From Acidobacteriota bacterium (lineage in GTDB: Bacteria > Acidobacteriota > Thermoanaerobaculia > Multivoradales > JAHEKO01): DNA of 17,420 bases. The DNA lies in the NCBI GenBank assembly GCA_030610025.1, contig JAUWSP010000006.1, forward strand, positions 1-17,420. The letters run 5' to 3'. The position numbers and the translations under genes are program-made. The notes under the pieces are model-generated. The model saw nothing but the letters and a program-made list of their open reading frames with translations. It did no database searches and was not told the DNA's origin. Below are positions 1 to 6,960 of the stretch, piece by piece; within the stretch, counting starts at the first letter, position 1; every line of letters starts with the position of its first letter.

Positions 1-1
1 G

Positions 2-130
2 GCGGGACTGCTCTTCCTAGCGGGCGGGGTGTGGGAACTCGCGGGGATTGAGGTTTCCATGGTGCCGCTCTTGCTGATCGTGGCGGGCATGGCAATTCTT
101 GCGTCCGCCTTCAGGCAGAGGAGCAAGTGA
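2..130 (+). CDS. C-terminal end of a small membrane protein (LiaI-LiaF-like TM region), truncated by the window
   Basis: The frame is open from base 2 to a TGA at 128-130, giving 42 residues; the start lies outside the window. It reads as two hydrophobic helices (AGLLFLAGGVWELAGI, then VPLLLIVAGMAILASAF) joined by a short turn and closed by a basic tail (RQRSK). This GLLFLxxG...VPLLLIxxGxxIL pattern is typical of the LiaI-LiaF-like transmembrane domain found in small bacterial envelope proteins. The role is unknown: relatives either sense envelope stress or are simple membrane proteins next to regulators. No terminator hairpin with a T-run is evident after the stop. The frame and hydrophobic pattern are seen directly; the family assignment is by recall. 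Confidence 0.6.
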   Translation, partial: AGLLFLAGGVWELAGIEVSMVPLLLIVAGMAILASAFRQRSK

Positions 131-410
131 TGTCGGACCTCGAACCGCCAGGCCTGAAGTTTGACCGATCAAGTGTCGGGGATTGACCCGCCCCCAGTGT
201 ATGTACAACCTAGAGGTTGAGACTCCGGGCTCCGGGAACAGCTCGAATGACGCCTGAAGGACATTCAGCGCTCCCTGGGCCGACTTGCAGCGGCGGTGGC
301 GTCCCGAAGGGGAACGGACGGCTGAAAAATATCTCTTCAGCGCTGGTTCGCAGTGGACGGGCCAAGATCGTCACGGCTCACAGCGGCTTGAACCGCATCG
401 CAGTGATCAA

Positions 411-515
411 TGGTCGGCGGTTCTCTTCTTCTTCGGGATCTCACTCATCGTCTATCTCGTCCCCGCCCTGCGGGCATCCAGAGTCGATCGAGTCGAAGCT
501 CTGCACACCGAGTGA
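411..515 (+). pseudogene. Remnant of the C-terminus of a MacB/FtsX-type (ADOP-like) ABC transporter permease
   Basis: The last 34 codons before the TGA at 513-515 read as a hydrophobic helix (VLFFFGISLIVYLVPALRA) followed by SRVDRVEALHTE and stop. This is the stereotyped ending of MacB-like permeases and Acidobacterial duplicated orphan permeases (helix, P-A-x-R-A-S-R-V-D-P-x-x-A-L-x-x-E, stop). Upstream in the same frame (285-410) the sequence no longer resembles a permease, so only the tail survives. A full permease is about 400-800 residues. The segment points to a deletion that removed a transporter gene here. The match is from pattern memory and was not searched. Confidence 0.55.
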
Positions 516-532
516 CAGAAACCAAGCTCATA

Positions 533-584
533 GTGCCAGCCGAATCCAATTAGCTTAGCTAACGAAAGCAGAATCGGCTGGCAC
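533..584. repeat. 11-bp perfect inverted repeat with a nested small hairpin
   Basis: GTGCCAGCCGA at 533-543 is exactly complementary to TCGGCTGGCAC at 574-584. The 30-nt loop contains a second dyad, TTAGC-TTA-GCTAA. The structure sits between the stop of the permease remnant (+) and the stop of the secreted-protein gene (-), about 26 bp past the latter. It could act as a bidirectional transcription terminator, but neither strand has a run of T after the stem. It could also be a short inverted-repeat element or the end of one. The dyad is seen directly; the role is open. Confidence 0.6.
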
Positions 585-609
585 CTTTGGCAGTTCGTGC
601 GAGCCTCTG

Positions 610-1152
610 CTATTTGTCGGCTACCGGCACCATGATGTGGGCATAGGGAGTGTCTTTCCACATCACATATGGGCCGCCGGAGCTCGGGTCGTCGGTGATC
701 CCTTCCAGCAACTCATGGGGCACGATGATCATCAAGTGCGGGCCGGTTTCGACGTAGTCATCAGCATTCTTCGGATCCGGGTGATACGGGTCGGAATTAC
801 TGAGACCGGCCCCGATGTCGCCTTGCAGCATGAAGGAGATACCGATGCCGGTCGGCTCGAAGTCACCTTTGCTTCCGACCGCCTTCAGCATCTTCGTCCA
901 CATCGCGTCGTTACACATCGGGGCACCGTCGTCGGGCATGGTGTCAGGCATACAGATCCAGCCGTTGGTGCCCTCGGCGAGAATCGTGCCGTCGCCTTCC
1001 ATCACAGTCGCGTTCGCACTTATCGAGGCCGGCGCCGCAGATCTTGCATGGGCGATCCTGTCCTTGGTTGCGTCACCGGCGCTGGCAGAGCCGGCCACGA
1101 ATGCGGTCACCAAAAGGACGGCGACCAGGGAAATGAATATTCGATAGCTCAT
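610..1152 (-). CDS. Small secreted protein of unknown function
   Basis: This encodes 180 residues from an ATG at 1150-1152, preceded by a good ribosome site (AAGGAG, spacing about 6). An in-frame ATG 17 codons upstream would add a stretch that spoils the signal peptide, so the inner start is preferred. Residues 1-25 form a Sec signal peptide (short basic start, hydrophobic VAVLLVTAFVAG, cleavage near SASA-G). The mature part is about 155 residues with two cysteines (C67, C80) that could pair in the periplasm, and recurring motifs (EGTNGWICMPD, GPHLMIIVP, GPYVMWKDTPYAHIMVPV). It resembles a conserved hypothetical family but I cannot name it or give a function. It is a single gene with stop TAG at 610, convergent with the permease remnant. 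Confidence 0.7.
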   Translation of the reverse strand: MSYRIFISLVAVLLVTAFVAGSASAGDATKDRIAHARSAAPASISANATVMEGDGTILAEGTNGWICMPDTMPDDGAPMCNDAMWTKMLKAVGSKGDFEPTGIGISFMLQGDIGAGLSNSDPYHPDPKNADDYVETGPHLMIIVPHELLEGITDDPSSGGPYVMWKDTPYAHIMVPVADK

Positions 1153-1397
1153 CGTTGTCTCCTTCACGGGTTTTTGGATGATGCACTTCTCCAAGCTCGT
1201 CACCTGCGAGCAGGGAGCGACGTAGTGTCGGCGGCCTCCGTCCCGCCAGTTCGTGGATTGTTGACTGGAGTCTACACCACAGTTTTAATCTGGAAGGATC
1301 CCTGCTCCGGGTCGGTCCTACTCGGCTCTTCCATCGGCAGGAAGAGGATCCGGCCGGACCCGTCAGCGGCGATGAGTAGGCCTCCAGCAATGCCTTT

Positions 1398-1432
1398 CGA
1401 TATATCTCCGTGGCCAGAAGAGGTATCTCGGA
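1398..1432. repeat. 35-bp direct repeat, copy A (downstream of the metallopeptidase)
   Basis: The run from CGATATATCTCC to ATCTCGGA differs at only two bases from the copy at 2971-3005, and similarity continues a few bases to the left with one gap. It is quasi-palindromic around TGGCCA. On the minus strand both copies encode RD(T/A)SSGHGDIS in one frame. The two copies are in the same orientation and bracket the metallopeptidase gene, 1.57 kb apart. Confidence 0.75.
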
Positions 1433-1487
1433 GCCACGGGAGCGGCGCGCGAATATTGAGGTAGCTACCTGGAGGTCCGAAGGTGGG

Positions 1488-2858
1488 TCATCGGGCGGCG
1501 AGCCAGGAGATCCAGGAGTCTTCCAACTCGCTCGGGCTCGCACCGTACAGATCTAGCCAGAGATGCAGCGCCTTTTCTTTCGAATCGCTGGCCCTGACTC
1601 CCTTGTAAAGCTTTTCGAAGGTTGGAAGGCCCTCCCGGTCGAGGAGAAACTCGACGAAGGAACCGGAGGCTGGGTAGCCGAAGTCGGTAGCCTCCCCTGG
1701 CGTGCCGATCTCGTGGTCGAGAAGCCGCCCCAACGGCACGGAGACTCCTCTCCTCCGGAGTTCGAGCGTCCTTCGATGGTTGAGGGTCGGGTCGCTTGCC
1801 CGAGCCTGCGCGTACATGGCCAGACCTTCCGTGAGAAACGACGTCGTCTCCCCCCAGCTTCGATCGAAGAGGGTGTGAGCGTTCTCGTGTACGACGAGGC
1901 CGAAATCGGGCGTCCCAGAATAGACGAGGTAAGAACCCGTTGCTGTCGCTAACGCTTCACCCCAGTGAAGGGTGTAAAAGACCTTGGAGTCATACCCGGT
2001 GAAATAGACCGTCGGCACTTTCGTCCAGGCCAAGTCTGCGCCATCGAAGAGATCGAGTAGAAAGTCCACGGATCGCTCGTTGACCCGGAGCAACTTGTCG
2101 ATATCGTCCTCGGTCAACGCTTGGTCCCGGGTCAGCAGAACGAACCGGGACGATTCCACCCGACGGAATCGTCCGGTAAAAGAACACTTCAGCTTCAGGA
2201 TCATGCGTTCCCTGCGAGGCGCCTCCTCCCCTTCTTGCCATTGCAGCAAGGCCTGCTCACCGAGAGGGCTGTGAGCCGCGAACAGCCTTCTGGCGGTCTC
2301 ATGGCTCAAGGAGATCACCGGAATGAGATCGTCGAAGCCCTTCATGCGTTGCGGCTTCAAGACGGGGTAGAAGACACTGTCCTCTCTCGGGAAGACGGCG
2401 ACTGCAGCCGAGCCGTTCCGAGCTGCGATCATCACTCGCTCTTCGAGAGTGTCTGAAGTTGTAGTGTCGTGGGTCATGAGCACGACGGCACCCTCGACGT
2501 CGAGGAGCAGGTCGTCTTCGCTCTGCCCTGACGACACCCCTAACCCTTGGCCGATGAAGATCAGGTCCGAGTCGAATAGGACGTCCCGCGAGTAGCCGCG
2601 GGTACCGGCCGGGGCTCGCACGGGCTCCATCACGATGGCCGGAAAGAAGGGTATCTGCTGGCTGGAGCCTCCGGGCTGGTAAGCGAGACACTCCGCCCAG
2701 GGAACGCGCGTTGCTAGATCATGGAAGTAGCTCGGCGACGGGCCTTGGCAGATAGCGATCGAGGCGCCGAAGAGGACTGAGAAAGTCGTTAGAGGAAGCA
2801 CTCGGACGAGAGATTTGGATGCAGTAAACCATCGAGTGCCGAGTGTCCCATCTGCCAT
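1488..2858 (-). CDS. Secreted PA-domain metallopeptidase (gluzincin, HExxH)
   Basis: This is a 456-residue protein, probably a zinc peptidase acting outside the cytoplasm. A hydrophobic export signal spans residues about 17-37 after a basic N-terminus. Residues about 90-200 resemble a protease-associated (PA) domain (LDVEGAVVLMTHD, AARNGSAAVAVFP, PVISLSHETARRLF). The catalytic part has HENAH at 324-328 and the likely third zinc ligand E344 in FLTEGLAMYAQA, a spacing typical of peptidase-MA-like/M1-type gluzincins. The C-terminus (YPASGSFVEFLLDREG, WLDLYGASPSELEDSW) fits the helical end of that family. The ATG at 2856-2858 follows an in-frame TGA and has GGGATAGG upstream. It is flanked by the 35-bp direct repeat, and the frame stays open for 71 codons after the TGA. 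Natural substrate unknown. Confidence 0.85.
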   Translation of the reverse strand: MADGTLGTRWFTASKSLVRVLPLTTFSVLFGASIAICQGPSPSYFHDLATRVPWAECLAYQPGGSSQQIPFFPAIVMEPVRAPAGTRGYSRDVLFDSDLIFIGQGLGVSSGQSEDDLLLDVEGAVVLMTHDTTTSDTLEERVMIAARNGSAAVAVFPREDSVFYPVLKPQRMKGFDDLIPVISLSHETARRLFAAHSPLGEQALLQWQEGEEAPRRERMILKLKCSFTGRFRRVESSRFVLLTRDQALTEDDIDKLLRVNERSVDFLLDLFDGADLAWTKVPTVYFTGYDSKVFYTLHWGEALATATGSYLVYSGTPDFGLVVHENAHTLFDRSWGETTSFLTEGLAMYAQARASDPTLNHRRTLELRRRGVSVPLGRLLDHEIGTPGEATDFGYPASGSFVEFLLDREGLPTFEKLYKGVRASDSKEKALHLWLDLYGASPSELEDSWISWLAAR

Positions 2859-3132
2859 ACATCAAGCCTATCCCATCCATCGGGGTATATCCGACGACCG
2901 CTTCGTGGTCCACTCCTGGTCCATCTCCGTGGACCTTGTGGACGGTTCCCGAACGGTCAGTGAGGCTTTCCGATATGTCTCCGTGGCCAGAAGAGGCATC
3001 TCGGATGACGTGAGCCCCAAATCTTGCTGCCGTTAGAATGTGAGTCCTCCGGCCGGCTAGATTCCACTCCAGTCACACGGTTCGGTGGGCTGACAGCGAG
3101 AACTAGTTATAGTTAGGCCAAAGACAGCAATC
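2859..3132. promoter_or_regulatory. Divergent intergenic region between peptidase and GNAT genes
   Basis: These 274 bp separate two divergently transcribed genes, so both promoters should lie here. No clear -35/-10 pair was recognised by eye. It contains copy B of the 35-bp quasi-palindromic repeat (2971-3005), which could be an operator. It also has a GTGGTCCACTC segment (2905-2915) matching the start of the 203-bp repeat further on. The regulatory role is inferred from gene orientation only. Confidence 0.35.
2971..3005. repeat. 35-bp direct repeat, copy B (upstream of the metallopeptidase)
   Basis: This is the partner of 1398-1432, with two mismatches in 35 bases. It lies between the divergent peptidase and GNAT genes, 113 bp upstream of the peptidase start. 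Outside the repeat the two flanks do not match, so this is not simply the edge of a long duplication. Confidence 0.75.
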
Positions 3133-3744
3133 ATGCATCAGCACTCGACAGTGTTTCGAGCCGCGAACCCCACCTTCGACGAGGGACGGGTGTTTGCCCG
3201 CTACCTCGACACAGCAGCTGAGGGCTTCTTCCGTTTCATGCTCGGCCGCCGCGCTGTGGATATAGTCGCCACGGCCTTCATCCAGCCCGACCACGACCTC
3301 TCCTTCCAAAACGTAACCTTCGCCGAATGTGACAAGACCATCGTGGGGATGGTCTCGGGCTACACCGCCGAGCAGCATCGTCGTTCCTCGGGCCGGACTC
3401 TGAAGCGGGCTGCGGGCAGGTGGAATCTGCGGATGATGGTTGTGTCAATACTGTTCGCACCACTTCTACGAATCATCGACACCATCGGCGATGGCGATTT
3501 CTACCTCCAGGCCATCGCCGTCGACAAGGAACTTCGGGGCGACGGCCTCGGTTCCGCCTTGATGGACTTGATTGAGGACCGGGCTGTTGCCAGTGGATCA
3601 GCCCGACTCGCCCTCGATGTCTCTGCCAAGAATGAGGGTGCTCGCAAACTCTACGAGCGCCGCGGGATGACTATTGAGTCGCAGTGGCCAAAACGCTTGG
3701 CCCTACCGGGATTGAGGTTCGTTCGAATGACGAAAGCGCTCTGA
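3133..3744 (+). CDS. GNAT-family N-acetyltransferase
   Basis: This is a 203-residue cytoplasmic protein that should transfer an acetyl group from acetyl-CoA to an amine. Motif A is clear: the strand FYLQAIAVDKEL followed by the pyrophosphate-binding loop RGDGLG (135-140) and helix SALMDLIEDRAVASG. Motif B follows as LALDVSAKNEGARKLYERRGM (160-179), with the usual N-x-x-A-x-x-x-Y pattern. The N-terminal 110 residues are longer than in minimal GNATs and include a hydrophobic stretch (MMVVSILFAPLL, 101-112). The substrate cannot be read from the sequence. The ATG at 3133 has only a weak ribosome site (AAAGACAG). The gene is divergent from the peptidase and convergent with the kinase. Confidence 0.88.
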   Translation: MHQHSTVFRAANPTFDEGRVFARYLDTAAEGFFRFMLGRRAVDIVATAFIQPDHDLSFQNVTFAECDKTIVGMVSGYTAEQHRRSSGRTLKRAAGRWNLRMMVVSILFAPLLRIIDTIGDGDFYLQAIAVDKELRGDGLGSALMDLIEDRAVASGSARLALDVSAKNEGARKLYERRGMTIESQWPKRLALPGLRFVRMTKAL

Positions 3745-3815
3745 AAGATGAAGGCGCGATCCGAACCACCCCAACGGTTGGCTTAGGCAGCTCACCCCTT
3801 TTCTGATCCACCCGA

Positions 3816-3839
3816 TGTGCGAATCCCTTCCCCTCCGCC
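3816..3839 (+). other. Degenerate tRNA-Ser 3' tail (T-loop to CCGCC)
   Basis: TGTGCGAATCCC followed by TTCCCCTCCGCC resembles the T-loop, 3' T-stem and 3' acceptor strand of a tRNA-Ser, with G in place of the second T of TTCGAAT. It matches 6912-6935 with three mismatches in 24. It sits about 25 bp beyond the kinase stop codon. No anticodon arm precedes it. It is probably a relic of integration into a tRNA-Ser gene. Confidence 0.45.
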
Positions 3840-3864
3840 GTGCCCTCATTTGCCACTCAGAAGC

Positions 3865-6594
3865 CTAGCTATCCAGCAGGTCTGTGCGAAACAGTTTCTT
3901 GCCTCCGAGCGAGATCCAGAAGGCGTAGAACGCGGGTGCCAGGAGAAAAACGAGCAGATAGGCCAGGACGTAGCCGAAATACCAGCCGGAAGGGTCGAAT
4001 ATCCGAAACATGTCCGCCATACCGGCATAGATTCCCGCGAAAACGATCGCCAGCAGCCCGAAGCGGATGGCAGTGAAGAACATCGATCCCCAGATGGTCG
4101 TGAATAGGAGGACCGCGATCGGCATTGGCAGCGGGTAGTCCGTGGAGTTCATGCTGAGGCTGAGGGTGGTCACGAGGATCGTCGTCAGCACGAGCCAGGT
4201 CAGCCAGTTTTTTCGCAGGGCGATTCGTGCGAGGACGACGAGTGTCGTGATTCCGAGGCCGAAGACGATAGGCCCCCCCAGGTTATTCACTGCTGCCGAA
4301 GCCCAGGCGGTCGTGCCGGCGATCGAACTGAGAGGGCCGGATCCGGGGAGAGCCGGCGGATTCGAAAACACCTGAACTCCGATGCGTGCGAAGATCACCA
4401 ACTGTACGATTGCGCCGCCGATGAGGGCGTCGCGGCCGATGAGCGGATCACGCACTCGGCCCTCCAGCAGACGCCTCCAGGCGATCATCGAGTTCGGCCA
4501 GACCCGGCGAACGAACGGTTCGGCCGCGACGTAGAACGTCCACGCCAGCAACGCCACGAAGAGGGAGTGCGCCATGATCTCCGCGATCACGGAGAATTCG
4601 CGCTGCGCCGAGGCGACGTGATTTGCTGACAGGGCACGCCAGACGAGGTTGAGAACGAGCACAAACATCGCAATCCTGAAGGCACCACGCCGGTCGGCGC
4701 GCCCCAGACGCAGATTGCGCCTCGCCAGCAGAACAGAGCCGATGAAGACCACCCCGATGATCGAAAAGACGACCGCCACGAGGATCAGTGGATCTTCTCG
4801 TTGATTATCCTGACTGGTGCCCTCTTCGTTACCGCTGGCCCTGAGTTGTTCGTACATGTCGCTCCATGGGGCGAACACTTCGAAGTACAGCGGCATTACC
4901 GCCGCACCGCAGGCCTCGATGTGAAGAAGGACATCATTCGGACCGCCGTAGCCACCCTCCCAGGCGATACGCTGCTCGCACTGGAGTTGGGGATTGGCGC
5001 GGGGCGTGATCGCTCGTAGAGCCTCGGGTTCCAACTCGGCGCGGCGCAGGAGCGGCGCCCAGTCAATCTCGGATTTGGTGGAGACTGCGCGAACTGCCGG
5101 CGGCACGACCTCGAGCTTCAACAACCGACCCTCCGCGTCGAGCCTTACGGTCGCCATACCGGCGATATCGAGGGGTGGCTGGCTCTCTTGAACATGCAAA
5201 TCGGAACCCCGTACATCCAGCCACTCGGGGCTTTGCCGGTACCAGTAGTAGACCGGGTGAGGTCGAACCGACTCAAGGTTGTCCCAGCGACTCGGCGAGT
5301 CGTCATTCTCCCTGACCCAGTCGTAGTAGGGGCTGCTGGTCAGGCCCCACGCTGTGTCGCCGACTGAGGCATCATGTCCTATCTCTTCGAGCGTCTGTTC
5401 CGCTGAGACGCGGAGCTCGGCCGGAGGCTTGGGCAATCCGATCCGTGCGATTGTCGCGTGGCGCGAGCGAAAGACGAATTCAGTCGTGACACCGATCAGG
5501 ATAATGGCCAGCAGTCCGAGAGCGACCGGAAGACTCAAGCCCCCCTTCTCGCCAGCGTTAGCGACCATCTCGGGCGACGGCGTCTCACCGGCGGCCAGAG
5601 CTGCGGCCAACGGATCGCCTCCCGGAAGAGCGGCGGAGATCGCAAGAGGCGACTCGGGGCGTTTCCGCGGATCGGGATCGAGACAGCGCAGGACGATTCT
5701 TTCGATCGTGTCATCGAGGCCGTCGACGTGACTCGACATGCTCACAGGCGTCGTGCTTTGTTGCATCTGCGCCAGCTCGGTGGCGCTCGAGGCCTCGAAG
5801 GCCCGCTCACCGGTGAGTAGCTCGTAGAGCACAAGACCGAGAGCGTAGATGTCGGAAGCCTTCGAGACCTCCTTGCCCGCCAGCTGCTCGGGAGCCTGAT
5901 AGGCAGGCGTCCCGGCGCGCACCTCGCCGCCCTCGATCGATTCCGCCAGGCCCGCCAGCCCGAAGTCTGTGATCCGGGCGCGACCCCTCCCGTCGATCAT
6001 GATGTTGGCTGGCTTGAGGTCGCGGTGGAGAATGCCCTCGTCGTGCGCTGCGGCGAGTCCCGCACAGAGCTGGCGAGCGATCTGCACCGCCTTGTCTTTC
6101 GGTACGTGACCAATACGGCGCAGCAGCGTGCCCAGATCCTCGCCGTCGACGTACTCCATGGATAGGAAGTGATGGCCGCCGACCTCACCGAGGTCGTGGA
6201 CGCGGCAGACGTTGGGGTGGGTGACCTGACGGGCGGTGCGGACTTCGTTGAAGAAGCGCTCGAGCCGTGCCTCGTCGCGGGCGAAGGCCTCGGGCAGGAA
6301 TTTCAAGGCCACCGGTTGGCCGAGCTTGAGGTCATCGGCGCGGTAGACCTCGCCCATACCGCCTCGGCCAAGCAGGCCGATCACCCGATAACGTTCCTCC
6401 AGCACCTGGCCGGGAAGGAAGCGCCCGCCGTCGCTCGGAGGGCCCGATGACGGAGGGTTGAACCGCGCCGCATCCACGGGTGACGCCAGCGTCGGCGCGC
6501 TGGTCAGCTCATCGAGCGCTGACCCACAAGAAGGACAGAAGCGACTCTCGGGCGGCGCAGGCGCCGAGCAGGAGGGGCAGATTCGAGCGGACAC
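3865..6594 (-). CDS. Membrane Ser/Thr protein kinase with zinc ribbon and multi-pass C-terminal domain
   Basis: This is a 909-residue Hanks-type kinase. In order: a zinc ribbon (CPSC at 6-9 and 20-23), a linker, and a kinase domain about 69-322 with glycine loop GRGGMGEV (76-83), VALK lysine K98, HRDLKPAN (190-197), DFG (210-212) and APEQL (234-238), so all catalytic residues are present. A first membrane helix (about 354-374) leads to an extracytoplasmic segment (about 376-600) with no recognised fold. About nine further helices run from about 602 to 893 and end in a basic tail. Kinases with one helix and a sensor are common; the polytopic end is unusual and may sense a membrane signal or carry another function. 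The start is GTG at 6592-6594, because an in-frame TGA lies just upstream; no Shine-Dalgarno is visible. Confidence 0.93.
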   Translation of the reverse strand: MSARICPSCSAPAPPESRFCPSCGSALDELTSAPTLASPVDAARFNPPSSGPPSDGGRFLPGQVLEERYRVIGLLGRGGMGEVYRADDLKLGQPVALKFLPEAFARDEARLERFFNEVRTARQVTHPNVCRVHDLGEVGGHHFLSMEYVDGEDLGTLLRRIGHVPKDKAVQIARQLCAGLAAAHDEGILHRDLKPANIMIDGRGRARITDFGLAGLAESIEGGEVRAGTPAYQAPEQLAGKEVSKASDIYALGLVLYELLTGERAFEASSATELAQMQQSTTPVSMSSHVDGLDDTIERIVLRCLDPDPRKRPESPLAISAALPGGDPLAAALAAGETPSPEMVANAGEKGGLSLPVALGLLAIILIGVTTEFVFRSRHATIARIGLPKPPAELRVSAEQTLEEIGHDASVGDTAWGLTSSPYYDWVRENDDSPSRWDNLESVRPHPVYYWYRQSPEWLDVRGSDLHVQESQPPLDIAGMATVRLDAEGRLLKLEVVPPAVRAVSTKSEIDWAPLLRRAELEPEALRAITPRANPQLQCEQRIAWEGGYGGPNDVLLHIEACGAAVMPLYFEVFAPWSDMYEQLRASGNEEGTSQDNQREDPLILVAVVFSIIGVVFIGSVLLARRNLRLGRADRRGAFRIAMFVLVLNLVWRALSANHVASAQREFSVIAEIMAHSLFVALLAWTFYVAAEPFVRRVWPNSMIAWRRLLEGRVRDPLIGRDALIGGAIVQLVIFARIGVQVFSNPPALPGSGPLSSIAGTTAWASAAVNNLGGPIVFGLGITTLVVLARIALRKNWLTWLVLTTILVTTLSLSMNSTDYPLPMPIAVLLFTTIWGSMFFTAIRFGLLAIVFAGIYAGMADMFRIFDPSGWYFGYVLAYLLVFLLAPAFYAFWISLGGKKLFRTDLLDS

Positions 6595-6687
6595 GTGAGC
6601 GGATCATATCGGATGGTTGCAACAGCTCGGAACAAGGAAGGGCGACAAAGGTTCAGGCGGTCTCGGCGGCAAGCCTCAGTAGCTGCT
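6595..6687. other. Intergenic segment upstream of the kinase
   Basis: No gene is supported here. The kinase promoter should lie on the minus strand in this stretch, but no clear box pair was recognised. Bases 6665-6684 are an exact 20-bp match to 9858-9877 inside the ligase/reductase gene, ending three bases before the 203-bp repeat begins. Confidence 0.4.
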
Positions 6688-6890
6688 CTGTGGTCCACTC
6701 TCGGTCCCCTAAACCACAACAGACCACCACTCTCAGCATCGACCACAACAATCGCCCCTACCAGCGAAGCCCGGTCGCTTCGTTGTCAGGTGTTGTGGAG
6801 TGTTGTCAGTTGTAGGAAACCGGAGGTCTTGAAAACCGGCGACCGTTCATGCGGTCCAAGGGTGGGCTCCCGTTGGTCGCCGACACTGCA
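6688..6890 (+). repeat. 203-bp direct repeat, copy 1 (putative attachment junction)
   Basis: It aligns without gaps to 13908-14110, with 17 mismatches by hand count (about 92% identity). The left two thirds hold repeated CCACAAC (6714, 6733) and GTTGT/GTTGTGG (6782, 6792, 6802) motifs in opposing orientation, plus a hairpin CGAAGC/GCTTCG (6765-6782). The right third is a tRNA-Ser(UGA) 3' half. The layout resembles a tyrosine-recombinase attachment region: arm or core binding sites leading into a tRNA-derived core. No integrase gene is in the window. Confidence 0.8.
6825..6857 (+). other. tRNA-Ser(UGA) 3' half within repeat copy 1 (att-like core)
   Basis: GGTCTTGAAAACCGGCGACC (6825-6844) is, from memory, identical to the anticodon loop, 3' anticodon stem and start of the variable arm of bacterial tRNA-Ser(UGA), e.g. 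E. coli serT. The anticodon TGA is at 6830-6832. A perfect variable-arm hairpin follows (GACCG-TTCATG-CGGTC, 6841-6856). The 5' anticodon strand is wrong (GAGGT rather than CCGGT), and there is no D-arm or 5' acceptor, so this is not a functional tRNA. The break falls in the anticodon stem, a usual crossover site for tRNA-integrating elements. Confidence 0.7.
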
Positions 6891-6911
6891 CCACCCGCGC
6901 CTTCCCCTCCG

Positions 6912-6936
6912 TGTGCGAACCCCACCCCCTCCGCCA
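6912..6936 (+). other. tRNA-Ser 3' tail remnant ending in CCA
   Basis: TGTGCGAACCCC and then ACCCCCTCCGCCA resemble the T-loop, T-stem and acceptor end of tRNA-Ser with an encoded CCA. It lies 54 bases after the variable arm of the half-tRNA in repeat copy 1, as if the T-arm had been separated by an insertion, and 24 bp beyond the TPR gene stop codon. A similar tail is at 3816-3839; repeat copy 2 has none. Confidence 0.5.
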
Positions 6937-6960
6937 TTCTCAGCTACCTGATCAGTCGAA

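Noticed and set aside
533..584. Classical rho-independent terminator
   Set aside because: The stem is good but the loop is 30 nt and no T-run follows on either strand.
637..1464. 275-codon plus-strand frame over the small secreted protein gene
   Set aside because: It is the antisense shadow of 610-1152, which has a signal peptide and a good ribosome site; the long frame has no recognisable fold and runs into intergenic DNA.
6688..6890. CRISPR or integron attC site
   Set aside because: There are only two copies 7.2 kb apart with no spacer series, and the core GTTRRRY/RYYYAAC pairing of attC is not met; the tRNA-derived core fits an integrase junction better.
6825..6936. Functional tRNA-Ser gene
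   Set aside because: There is no D-arm or 5' acceptor strand, the 5' anticodon stem does not pair, and about 54 bases separate the variable arm from the T-loop.
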